This document shows, piece by piece, positions 7,320-12,778 of a stretch of 12,778 nt of DNA. The stretch is from SAR202 cluster bacterium. GTDB lineage: Bacteria; Chloroflexota; Dehalococcoidia; Lucifugimonadales; UBA3495. Every line of letters begins with the position of its first letter. The stretch's first letter is position 1. A program made the position numbers and the translations under genes. The notes below the pieces were generated by a model that was not told the origin of the DNA, ran no database searches, and saw only the letters and a list, made by a program, of their open reading frames with translations. The stretch spans positions 1 to 12,778 of the forward strand of contig VFHF01000115.1 of NCBI GenBank assembly GCA_009392095.1, written 5' to 3'.

Positions 7320-8327
7320 ATGATGAAGCCGGCGTTCGAGATCCGGATGGTCAAAGAGAACCTAGACCTATCGATGGCTCTTTTGCAGGCTGTCCAGGAA
7401 GAAAAGGTAACCGCCAAACAACTATTCCGGGACGGCCCCGAAGATATGTTCGTTGCATTCGCAGTGGACAACAACGGGCCAGACCAGCAGGAATTATCCC
7501 GGCGCGCAGCTAATCAGGCACGCGCCGCGTTCGCATTGGCGGTGATTCAAACCCAGCGGAGCTTGGATCGCGTCTTCACTAACCATCCCCTAGAAGAAAC
7601 GAATCCCGATCTTCAAGCGGCGCGGTGTGTGATGTTCCTGTTGAACAACACCATCTTCCCCAACCTGTTTACCCCAGTCTGGGACTGTCCTCCAGAATAC
7701 CGGCGCAAGTTCGAGGTGCGGCCCATTAGCCTACTAATGGACGCCGGGGAATTACATGGCAAGGGCCTCAATTGGGACCATGTGGGCGGATTGCCCCAGT
7801 TCATCGAGCTGCTGGTCTACTTCGCCAATTGGATAGATGACCTCATGGAGGTTGAGCCCCAGGCCGGCCCGTGGGACGCTGTTCGGCCAAGTGATGAGTC
7901 AAAGGCCACCTGGAATTCCGTCCCTGAATATGAGTTAGAGCCTCCGACAGTGATCGCAAGCCCGCCAACGGCGCGAATGATCGACGGTCCGGTTGCCAGG
8001 TTCGTGGATGTCCAGTGTGAGGTCGGCGAGAGCAACCTAGTCCTGGCCAAGGATTTGTATACCGGGTTCCGGGCTTGGTGCCTGGATACCGGCCAGGACG
8101 ACGTCTCGCAGCGCAGCTTTGGCATGCAGCTAACGGCGATGGGGTATCAACGACGCCGGCGGGGCAGGGGCAAACACTGGTGGGATGGAATCCGACTGCT
8201 AACGGTCACGGAACCGGTGGCGGTGACGCCCGTGATCAAAGAAACGTTGGTCGCCCAAATTCCGGAACCGAGTCCGGTTTTGACGAACGGTCACTATGAG
8301 GTCTACCAAACGGAACTGCCTACTTAA
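7320..8327 (+). CDS. Orphan P4/D5-primase C-terminal winged-helix protein with uncharacterised N-terminal domain
   Basis: A 335-residue protein of unknown role. Residues about 226-294 (ARFVDVQCEV, LYTGFRAWCLDTGQ, SQRSFGMQLTAMGYQRRR, KHWWDGIRL) match the winged-helix tail found at the end of phage P4-type and poxvirus D5-type primase-helicases, a likely DNA-binding unit. The rest of a primase is missing: there is no Walker A P-loop and no primase core. Residues about 55-175 are mainly helical (ELSRRAANQARAAFALAVIQ, LLNNTIFPNLFTPVWD, WDHVGGLPQFIELLVYF) and distantly recall HEPN-like folds, but no RxxxxH catalytic motif remains; this link is an inference. A proline-rich linker (180-225) joins the parts. 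The start is the first of two adjacent ATGs, seven bases after AGAGG. Possibly a transcription regulator rather than a replication protein. Confidence 0.7.
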   Translation: MMKPAFEIRMVKENLDLSMALLQAVQEEKVTAKQLFRDGPEDMFVAFAVDNNGPDQQELSRRAANQARAAFALAVIQTQRSLDRVFTNHPLEETNPDLQAARCVMFLLNNTIFPNLFTPVWDCPPEYRRKFEVRPISLLMDAGELHGKGLNWDHVGGLPQFIELLVYFANWIDDLMEVEPQAGPWDAVRPSDESKATWNSVPEYELEPPTVIASPPTARMIDGPVARFVDVQCEVGESNLVLAKDLYTGFRAWCLDTGQDDVSQRSFGMQLTAMGYQRRRRGRGKHWWDGIRLLTVTEPVAVTPVIKETLVAQIPEPSPVLTNGHYEVYQTELPT

Positions 8328-8335
8328 ACACCTCT

Positions 8336-8356
8336 AGCCGTCGGAACTTCGCGGCT
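8336..8356. terminator. Weak hairpin between convergent genes
   Basis: AGCCG at 8336-8340 pairs with CGGCT at 8352-8356, and two further base pairs can form inside with one bulge. It lies just after the stop of the primase-tail gene (+) and just after the end of the small Cys-rich gene (-), where a bidirectional terminator would be expected. There is no proper T-tract on either strand, so termination strength is doubtful. Confidence 0.22.
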
Positions 8357-8369
8357 GATTGTCGCCCAG

Positions 8370-8537
8370 TCAACAACCTGGCTGGTCGAAGTTACCGCAA
8401 CAGCCCTTTCGTGTGCGCAGCTTGATGAAATTGTTGCCGGCCAATAGCTGCAGCTTGCGCCAGAATGGCATGGGCTGCTTCAGATTGCTCCAGGGTTGGA
8501 AGGTATGTTGGCCGTTTTCATTTTCTGGGGCGCACAT
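8370..8537 (-). CDS. Small Cys-rich protein ending GCCGNFDQPGC, unknown
   Basis: A 55-residue frame on the minus strand filling the gap between the primase-tail gene and the MmgE/PrpD gene. It has a polar N-terminal part (MCAPENENGQ), a basic, partly hydrophobic middle (PFWRKLQLLAGNNFIKLRTRK) and a compact C-terminal motif, GCCGNFDQPGC, with Cys46, Cys47 and Cys55; Cys2 is the fourth cysteine. There is no evident membrane helix or signal peptide. The cysteine cluster suggests metal binding, redox chemistry or a modified peptide, but I cannot name a function; I have an unverified impression of similar CCGN-x-x-x-PGC tails in small Chloroflexota proteins. The ATG at 8535-8537 lies nine bases after a good -10, implying a nearly leaderless mRNA. 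An internal ATG at 8469-8471 (33 residues) is an alternative start. Confidence 0.6.
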   Translation of the reverse strand: MCAPENENGQHTFQPWSNLKQPMPFWRKLQLLAGNNFIKLRTRKGCCGNFDQPGC

Positions 8538-8539
8538 GG

Positions 8540-8567
8540 TTGCCGGATTATGCCAGTCGGTTAGAAT
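8540..8567 (+). promoter_or_regulatory. Promoter for the MmgE/PrpD gene
   Basis: TTGCCG (8540-8545), a 16-base spacer and TAGAAT (8562-8567) give a reasonable sigma-70 match, with transcription starting near 8574. The resulting 5' leader is only about 20 bases and contains the AGGAG ribosome site (8584-8588). It overlaps an opposing promoter read from the minus strand. Confidence 0.5.
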
Positions 8568-8575
8568 ACGGGCAA
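8547..8575 (-). promoter_or_regulatory. Promoter for the small Cys-rich gene
   Basis: On the minus strand, TTGCCC (complement of 8570-8575), a 17-base spacer and CATAAT (complement of 8547-8552, five of six consensus bases) form a good sigma-70 candidate. The ATG of the 55-residue gene begins nine bases after the -10, so the message would be almost leaderless. It lies face to face with the MmgE/PrpD promoter, so polymerases would compete for the same DNA. Confidence 0.45.
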
Positions 8576-8591
8576 CCTGTTTCAGGAGACC

Positions 8592-9947
8592 ATGATGCCA
8601 GCCTACCTCGACCGCCTTTCTCGATTTGTCTGCAAGACCAACCTCGAAGGCTTGGAACCCGCCACTGTAACCGCGGCCAAATCGGTGGTGTTGGACACAA
8701 TCGGCGCCATGCTTGCGGGCAGCCGTCTTCCCGAGAACGAAAAGCTGGCGCAGTTGGCAGCCAAGAACGGCGGGCAGGGCCCATCAATTCTTCTGGGACA
8801 TACCGGCTCAGCGACTGCTGTGTTCGCCGCCCTGTCGAACGCCACCGCCGGAGTGGCTCTGGAGATGGATGAGGGCAACCGGCTGGGTGGAGGACATGCC
8901 GCCATCCACGTGATACCCGCGGCGTTGGCCGTGGCCGAAGAACGGGGATCCAGTGGCAAGGAGTTTCTGGAGAGCGTCATCGTCGGCTATGAGGTGACCT
9001 CCCGCATCGGTACCGGTACCAAGGTCAAGAAAACCGTTCACTCCCATGGCACCTGGGGAACCATTGGCTCCGCGGTGGCCACGGCCAAGCTGATGGGGTT
9101 TGATGAATCCCACACCACCGTCGCGATCAATATCGCGGCCTCTATGAGCCCCGCCAATACCTGGACGCCGTGCATTGAAGGGGCGACTATCCGCAACCTG
9201 TACCCCGGACGATCGGGGTTCCAAGGCATCATGGCGGCCCAGTTGGCGCTCTGTGGGTTCACCGGTTTGGAGGACGGCCCCTCAGACATCTACAACAACA
9301 TCTTGGGTGAGTCCTTCGACTCCGAAGCTGTGGTCCGGGATCTGGGTGTGCCAGGCGCCTACCGCATCCAACAGAACTATTTCAAACTCCACGCCTGCTG
9401 TTTGTACAACCATCCGGTGCTGGACGGCGTTCAGACGCTATTGGCCCGGGAGCGGTTTGCTGCGGAAGATGTGGAACGGATCAAGGTGGAAGCTCCGGCG
9501 CTGGCAACGATCATGACCGACCCTGAGCCCGAGAATATGCTAGCTGCTAAATTCTCACTGCCCTACGCGGTCGCGACGGCAGTGGTGCACAACAGCACGG
9601 ACATCACTGCTTTCTACCCAGGCCGTTTGCAGGACCCGGAGACGTTGTCCCTGGCGCGCCGTGTAGATATCGTGGCTGACCCCGACATGGACCTGCGCCG
9701 CTACGATTACCCGGCGGCCAAAGTGGCAGTCTCGTTAAAGGATGGTAGGACTCTCACCGAGGATGTTATCGCCCACCACGGGGATGCGCAAAACCCGGCT
9801 TCCCGCGAGGAATTAGTGGGTAAATTCAACTTCCTGGTCCAGGACGTCCTGGGGGATATGGGGGCGGCCCGCGTAGTGGAAACGGTGGGTTATCTGGATG
9901 CCCTGGGTGATATCAGAGAACTTACGCGATTGCTCAAAGGCAGCTAG
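8592..9947 (+). CDS. MmgE/PrpD family protein
   Basis: A 451-residue cytosolic protein of the MmgE/PrpD family (2-methylcitrate dehydratase, cis-aconitate decarboxylase and relatives). Landmarks are the helical start (LDRLSRFVCKT), the KSVVLDTIGAMLAGSR helix, ALEMDEGNRLGGGHAAIHVIPAAL with the active-site Asp and His region of the all-helical domain, HSHGTWGTIGSA, the NLYPGRSG segment, and YRIQQNYFKLHACC followed by HPVLDGV, the usual lid and second-domain boundary. Length is typical. PrpD proper acts in the methylcitrate cycle, but neither PrpB nor PrpC is nearby, so the substrate is unassigned. AGGAG stands three bases before the first ATG and six before a second ATG at 8595; the second may be the true start. 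The gene ends two bases from the end of convergent queE. Confidence 0.87.
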   Translation: MMPAYLDRLSRFVCKTNLEGLEPATVTAAKSVVLDTIGAMLAGSRLPENEKLAQLAAKNGGQGPSILLGHTGSATAVFAALSNATAGVALEMDEGNRLGGGHAAIHVIPAALAVAEERGSSGKEFLESVIVGYEVTSRIGTGTKVKKTVHSHGTWGTIGSAVATAKLMGFDESHTTVAINIAASMSPANTWTPCIEGATIRNLYPGRSGFQGIMAAQLALCGFTGLEDGPSDIYNNILGESFDSEAVVRDLGVPGAYRIQQNYFKLHACCLYNHPVLDGVQTLLARERFAAEDVERIKVEAPALATIMTDPEPENMLAAKFSLPYAVATAVVHNSTDITAFYPGRLQDPETLSLARRVDIVADPDMDLRRYDYPAAKVAVSLKDGRTLTEDVIAHHGDAQNPASREELVGKFNFLVQDVLGDMGAARVVETVGYLDALGDIRELTRLLKGS

Positions 9948-9949
9948 GC

Positions 9950-10657
9950 CTACCGCCCTCGTTCATCGCCCCAGAGGATGATGTGGAGGCGGGTGGTGAA
10001 TCGGAATCCGTACTTCACGCAGGCCTCAGAAAGCCACGCACTCTTCTTTGCCAGCGCGTCGGGCGTCCGCCCCTCCGGCATCAGCAGCACCTGGTCCAGA
10101 GTCAACTCGTACTGGTCTCGCAGAGCGCAGACTTCGTCGATATCGGACTCCTCAGTAACTACGAACTTGAAATAAGCCTCAGGCAATCGGGCAAATGTCT
10201 CTAAAGCCCGGGGTATCAGCCGCCCGGCTGAGGTGTTTCCCGACGAGCGCAACTTAGGCGATACGTTCCATTGGCCGATGTGGCGGAGCATTCCGGGCTG
10301 GGGAACGATCGTCCCGTTGGTTTCCACCTCGAAGTTATGACCCTGGGCCGCTAGAGATTCCACCAATGGCTCCAGTTCCTTCTGCTGCAGCATGGGTTCG
10401 CCCCCGGTGATCACGACATGAGAGCAGTTGAAGGCCTGTATCTTCCGCTGTATCTCTGGCGCTTCTAGCTCCACCACCTCGGCCTTATAATCGAAATTCT
10501 GCCAGTCCCAGGTGTACTTGGTGTCGCACCAATGACAGCTTAGATTACAGGTCGCCAACCGCAGGAAAACCGATGGCACACCCATGGAGATTCCCTCTCC
10601 TTGGATAGAGTGGAAAATCTCCGGCTCCCCTTTTTCTCTTTGGCTTATCTTTAGCAT
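9950..10657 (-). CDS. queE: 7-carboxy-7-deazaguanine synthase (radical SAM)
   Basis: A 235-residue radical SAM enzyme that converts 6-carboxy-5,6,7,8-tetrahydropterin to 7-carboxy-7-deazaguanine, the ring contraction in preQ0 synthesis. The start (EPEIFHSIQGEGISMGVPSV) is the QueE signature; CNLSCHWCDTKYTWD carries the iron-sulfur cluster cysteines Cys37, Cys41 and Cys44 in the CX3CX2C spacing usual for QueE, and VVITGGEPMLQ is the GGE motif that holds SAM. The C-terminal part (VLLMPEGRTPDAL and HIILWG) also fits. The gene begins two bases after the queC stop with no clear ribosome site of its own, so translation is probably coupled. It is the last gene of the operon and converges on the MmgE/PrpD gene. 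Confidence 0.94.
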   Translation of the reverse strand: MLKISQREKGEPEIFHSIQGEGISMGVPSVFLRLATCNLSCHWCDTKYTWDWQNFDYKAEVVELEAPEIQRKIQAFNCSHVVITGGEPMLQQKELEPLVESLAAQGHNFEVETNGTIVPQPGMLRHIGQWNVSPKLRSSGNTSAGRLIPRALETFARLPEAYFKFVVTEESDIDEVCALRDQYELTLDQVLLMPEGRTPDALAKKSAWLSEACVKYGFRFTTRLHIILWGDERGR

Positions 10658-10659
10658 CG

Positions 10660-11391
10660 TTAGTCGGGTATTGCTGGGTCGGGATAGCCGGCTGCCCTAA
10701 ACCCGCTGGCCCTCAGGATGCAGCTATCGCATCGCCCGCAGGGTATCTCGCCTCCCTGGTAGCAACTCCAAGTGAGTTCCAACGGCGCCTCGAGTACCAT
10801 GGCCAGCCTGACGATATCGGTCTTGGACATCTCAATGATCGGTATCTCTATCTGTAGAGGAACGTGATACTCGGTCCAGAGTTTGCTCCCGTACCCTAGG
10901 GACTCACCCATCTTTTGGAAAAACTCGGGCCGGCAATCGGGATAGCCGCTGTAGTCGATCGCGTTGGGGGCCATGTAGATATATGCTTGAATGTCCTCCG
11001 GAAGGACATGTTCGATCTCAATTGCGTAGAGGACCTGGCTCTCCAGACTGGCGGCGGCCAGAGACAGGAAGATCGTATTACGTAGGGGAACGTAAGTGAT
11101 TGGAATACTGTTGCCCATTCGTGACGCTTCCCGGTCCTCCGGCATCGGGAACTGTTCTGGGTTGGTCAGTGCCGAATACCAGGCCACCTTGCCAAGGAAG
11201 GAAATGTCCAACAATTCCTGCGTTACGCCCAGGGACCGGGCGACTTCGGCGGCGCAATCGACCTCTTTGCTATGGCTCTGGCCATAGTGAAAGGTTAGGG
11301 CGGTCAGGTGGTCGGTCTTGCTCTTGGCGAGAGCGGTTACCGTGGTCGAGTCGAGTCCGCCGGAGAGCAGGCTCACCCCGTAGCTAGGCAT
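10660..11391 (-). CDS. queC: 7-cyano-7-deazaguanine (preQ0) synthase
   Basis: A 243-residue ATP-dependent enzyme that turns 7-carboxy-7-deazaguanine and ammonia into preQ0. The N-terminal PP-loop is plain (LLSGGLDSTT, residues 8-17), followed by ALTFHYGQSHSKE. The zinc site lies at the C-terminus, TWSCYQGGEIPCGRCDSC, giving Cys210, Cys218, Cys221 and Cys224. Internal family features include PITYVPLRNTIFLSLAAASLE and an NAIDYSGYPDCRPEF segment. Length is slightly above the usual 220-230 residues. The ATG has GGAGAGGG eight bases upstream, lying within the last codons of queD, whose stop is four bases away. It belongs to the queF-queD-queC-queE operon. Confidence 0.95.
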   Translation of the reverse strand: MPSYGVSLLSGGLDSTTVTALAKSKTDHLTALTFHYGQSHSKEVDCAAEVARSLGVTQELLDISFLGKVAWYSALTNPEQFPMPEDREASRMGNSIPITYVPLRNTIFLSLAAASLESQVLYAIEIEHVLPEDIQAYIYMAPNAIDYSGYPDCRPEFFQKMGESLGYGSKLWTEYHVPLQIEIPIIEMSKTDIVRLAMVLEAPLELTWSCYQGGEIPCGRCDSCILRASGFRAAGYPDPAIPD

Positions 11392-11395
11392 ACTA

Positions 11396-11815
11396 CTAAC
11401 CCTCTCCGTGATATTCGGCGAATTGGTTCACCGATTCCCAAAGTCTGACCTTGGCAGGAGCGATGCCGCAAAGCTCTGCGGTCTTTTCGTAAAGCGCCCG
11501 GCTCATAACCTCACATGACGGGTTCTCCTCCTGGAATTTATAGAGCCGTACTAGGGACGCGCTGCCAAGGCCGTCAATGAGTTCGCTGTCCATGCTGTTT
11601 AACAGAAAGGCGTGGTCCCAGTTCTCGTCCACCCAGGTTTTGATCCGGTCTTTCAGGTCGGTGAAGTCGTAAACAAGGCCCAATCGGTCGAGGGAACGAG
11701 ATTCCAGAAAGACCTCCGCCCGGTAGGTGTGGCCGTGTGGATAGGCGCACTTACCGTTGTAGTCCAAGAGGCGGTGCCCACTGTCAAAGGTGAACTCAAT
11801 TCTTATCTGGTACAT
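11396..11815 (-). CDS. queD: 6-carboxy-5,6,7,8-tetrahydropterin synthase
   Basis: A 139-residue member of the QueD/PTPS family that makes 6-carboxytetrahydropterin from 7,8-dihydroneopterin triphosphate. The three zinc ligands are His14 (FDSGHRL) and His27 and His29 (YPHGHTY), and the catalytic cysteine is Cys23 (GKCAYPHGH). VYDFTDLKDRIK and ENWDHAFLL correspond to the conserved core, and NPSCEVMSRALYE with RLWESVNQFAEY close the active site. Its position between queF and queC supports QueD over a folate or biopterin role. The ATG lacks an obvious Shine-Dalgarno sequence. The 35-bp gap after queF contains a short perfect hairpin. Confidence 0.94.
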   Translation of the reverse strand: MYQIRIEFTFDSGHRLLDYNGKCAYPHGHTYRAEVFLESRSLDRLGLVYDFTDLKDRIKTWVDENWDHAFLLNSMDSELIDGLGSASLVRLYKFQEENPSCEVMSRALYEKTAELCGIAPAKVRLWESVNQFAEYHGEG

Positions 11816-11832
11816 AGGGAATATTGGGGGTG

Positions 11833-11847
11833 GCCGGTTTGACCGGC
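11833..11847 (-). other. Hairpin in the queF-queD gap
   Basis: GCCGGT (11833-11838) and ACCGGC (11842-11847) form a perfect six-base-pair stem around a three-base loop in the short gap after queF, just ahead of queD. No T-run follows, so it is unlikely to be a terminator. It could affect mRNA processing or the relative expression of queF and queD, or be fortuitous. Confidence 0.3.
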
Positions 11848-11850
11848 TGC

Positions 11851-12285
11851 CTAGTTCCCGCGCTGTTCCTGGCTGTATTCCACGGTGACCGCGGTGTGCA
11901 ACCCGCCTCTGACTTTGTAGTCGAGGACGATCTTCATGGACTGGGGCTGGCAGATCGCGACGAGATCGTTGAGAATCCGGTTGGCGGCGTGCTCCTGGAC
12001 GATGCCCACATCACGGTAGGAAAGCAGGTAATACTTTAGGGATTTCAGTTCTATGCATGAGTCGCCGGGCACATAAGAGATCAAAAGGTCGCCGTAGTCG
12101 GGCAGGCCGGTCCATGGGCAGACCGCCGTAAATTCGTCGGTGTCTATCTCGACCTGTGACTTTTGGCTGGGGTATTCGTACTGGAAGGTAAGTAGGCACG
12201 CCGGGTCAATGGCCTCTTCGCCTTTGGAGGGGAGTTCCTGGTCTAGCCCTTCGTATTGTTCCTTCAGTTCTTTGATGGTCGCCAT
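11851..12285 (-). CDS. queF: NADPH-dependent 7-cyano-7-deazaguanine reductase (preQ0 to preQ1)
   Basis: A 144-residue QueF of the short, single-domain (type I) form, which reduces the nitrile of preQ0 to the amine of preQ1 using NADPH. FTAVCPWTGLPDYGDL carries the nucleophile Cys56 and the general acid Asp63. IELKSLKYYLLSYRD (Glu79 onward) is the QueF NADPH-binding signature E-x-K-x-x-K, and Glu98 in VQEHAANRI aligns with the glutamate that holds the substrate. I chose the ATG at 12283-12285 because GGAGG (12291-12295) lies five bases upstream; an in-frame ATG at 12336 would fall inside the -10 of the promoter. It is the first gene of the operon. No fused second domain is present. Confidence 0.95.
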   Translation of the reverse strand: MATIKELKEQYEGLDQELPSKGEEAIDPACLLTFQYEYPSQKSQVEIDTDEFTAVCPWTGLPDYGDLLISYVPGDSCIELKSLKYYLLSYRDVGIVQEHAANRILNDLVAICQPQSMKIVLDYKVRGGLHTAVTVEYSQEQRGN

Positions 12286-12335
12286 TGACGCCTCCGTGCG
12301 GATATCAACCGGGCTCGGGAATCGCTTTGCATACA

Positions 12336-12365
12336 ATGATAGGTGGCAGGGTTGAAGGGTGTCAA
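12336..12365 (-). promoter_or_regulatory. Promoter of the queF-queD-queC-queE operon
   Basis: On the minus strand a perfect -35 TTGACA (complement of 12360-12365) is followed, after an 18-base spacer, by TATCAT (complement of 12336-12341), five of six consensus bases. Transcription would start near 12329, leaving a leader of about 44 bases before queF. That leader holds a GGAGG site and no visible preQ1 riboswitch. This is the strongest-looking promoter in the window. Confidence 0.6.
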
Positions 12366-12371
12366 AGCGTC

Positions 12372-12400
12372 TTGCACGCTCTTGTGGCTGACGCTAAGAT
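12372..12400 (+). promoter_or_regulatory. Candidate promoter for the 96-residue unknown gene
   Basis: TTGCAC (12372-12377), a 17-base spacer and TAAGAT (12395-12400) form a moderate sigma-70 match. Transcription would start near 12407. Its -35 lies only six bases from the -35 of the divergent que promoter, so the two polymerases sit back to back and could affect one another. Confidence 0.4.
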
Positions 12401-12414
12401 ACGGGCACCTGTCC

Positions 12415-12420
12415 AGGAGG
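12415..12420 (+). promoter_or_regulatory. Strong Shine-Dalgarno sequence serving a leader reading frame
   Basis: AGGAGG stands six bases before the ATG at 12427, the optimal distance. That ATG opens a seven-codon frame, not the longer downstream gene, which has only a weaker AGGA nine bases before its own ATG at 12447. Confidence 0.6.
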
Positions 12421-12426
12421 CACTCG

Positions 12427-12450
12427 ATGGCTCAGGATATCCAACGATGA
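12427..12450 (+). CDS. Seven-codon leader peptide (MAQDIQR)
   Basis: ATG GCT CAG GAT ATC CAA CGA TGA reads MAQDIQR and stops. Its TGA overlaps the ATG of the next frame as ATGA, the usual layout for translational coupling by reinitiation. It owns the best ribosome site in the region. There is no run of one amino acid that would suggest classical attenuation. A single-base sequencing or assembly error fusing the two frames is an alternative explanation. Confidence 0.4.
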   Translation: MAQDIQR

Positions 12451-12737
12451 CTCAGGCAAGTAACCCAGCCCACACAATGGACCAACTTGACGCCATGTCC
12501 ATCGAATCAGCCCAAGTCCTTTCGTTTGACGAGCGGAACGCGCTGCTCGACCTGATCATAGCCGACGGCCGGTACGAAGCCACGGGGTCTGTTTCCTACC
12601 GTACCGGCATGTATACCGATTACTTTGATGAAGATCTGACCAGAATACTCAAGGTAGAGGGAGCCAAGGTATACGTCCGGGGCACTACGTCAGCTAATTT
12701 TGATGGAGAGGTGGTCGGCTATAATTCCATGGAGTAA
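12447..12737 (+). CDS. Small acidic protein, unknown
   Basis: A 96-residue protein that I do not recognise. The composition is acidic and soluble, with no signal peptide or membrane helix. An N-terminal polar region (MTQASNPAHTMDQLDAM) leads into SFDERNALLDLIIADGRYEA, probably a helix, then a likely beta-rich part: TGSVSYRTGMYTDYFDEDL, TRILKVEGAKVYVRGTTSANF. It contains no cysteine. The start is the ATG at 12447, overlapping the stop of a seven-codon leader; later in-frame ATGs at MDQLDAM are possible. It is divergent from the que operon, a location often held by a regulator or an unrelated gene; nothing in its sequence suggests DNA binding. The frame is complete, ending 41 bases before the window edge. 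Confidence 0.6.
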   Translation: MTQASNPAHTMDQLDAMSIESAQVLSFDERNALLDLIIADGRYEATGSVSYRTGMYTDYFDEDLTRILKVEGAKVYVRGTTSANFDGEVVGYNSME

Positions 12738-12778
12738 TACCGGGTCTGCTTCCATCATATTGAAACCACGCTGATGGC

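Noticed and set aside
8359..8595. 78-codon plus-strand frame ahead of MmgE/PrpD
   Set aside because: It starts with TTG, has no ribosome site and reads like antisense; the minus-strand 55-residue frame explains the region better.
12286..12329. preQ1 riboswitch in the queF leader
   Set aside because: The leader from the predicted start site is only about 44 bases and shows neither the preQ1-I stem-loop with its A-rich tail nor another recognisable class.
12286..12336. Upstream in-frame ATG for queF
   Set aside because: It overlaps the -10 hexamer of the promoter and lacks a ribosome site, while the ATG at 12285 has GGAGG at five bases.
12752..12777. CCATCA/TGATGG inverted repeat at the right edge
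   Set aside because: Six bases with a 14-base loop and no T-run before the sequence ends; too weak to call a terminator.
1..12778. CRISPR arrays, tRNA/rRNA genes, insertion sequences or attachment sites
   Set aside because: No spaced direct repeats, cloverleaf, transposase or integrase was seen on reading both strands; the primase-tail protein alone is not evidence of a mobile element.

Overview
The window looks like a bacterial chromosome segment of moderate GC. The gene set is two OFA/monocarboxylate-type MFS carriers, a mycothiol-dependent-isomerase-like DinB protein, a TcuA-type flavoprotein, a zinc-type alcohol dehydrogenase lacking the structural-zinc lobe, MmgE/PrpD and a compact preQ1 operon. 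That mix recalls Chloroflexota, perhaps Dehalococcoidia/SAR202. The lineage is an inference from gene content; no rRNA or other phylogenetic marker is present.

Layout. Positions 1-5482 are all on the minus strand: a truncated small membrane protein at the left edge, two tandem paralogous MFS transporters, then a two-gene unit of a TcuA-like FAD dehydrogenase followed 22 bp later by a DinB/MDMPI protein. A divergent promoter region at about 5483-5599, with a -10 element usable in both directions, separates that unit from plus-strand genes: tag (3-methyladenine DNA glycosylase I), an MDR alcohol dehydrogenase, and an unusual protein that ends in the winged-helix domain normally found at the C-terminus of P4/D5 primase-helicases but has no helicase. 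In the 264 bp before the MmgE/PrpD gene, the minus strand encodes a 55-residue Cys-rich protein whose candidate promoter overlaps the MmgE/PrpD promoter face to face.

Positions 9950-12285 hold a minus-strand operon, queF-queD-queC-queE, covering the steps from 7,8-dihydroneopterin triphosphate to preQ1, the queuosine precursor. GTP cyclohydrolase, Tgt and QueA are not in the window. A divergent promoter pair upstream of queF drives queF leftward and a 96-residue unknown protein rightward; the latter is preceded by a seven-codon reading frame that carries the strong ribosome site and overlaps its start codon.

How the genes fit together. The que genes form one pathway. The flavoprotein, MDR dehydrogenase, MmgE/PrpD and MFS carriers could serve uptake and oxidation of small organic acids, but nothing in the sequence fixes a substrate. 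The points most worth a second look are the hidden Cys-rich small protein, the orphan primase-tail protein, the leader peptide, and an 8-bp inverted repeat flanking the -10 of the second MFS gene.
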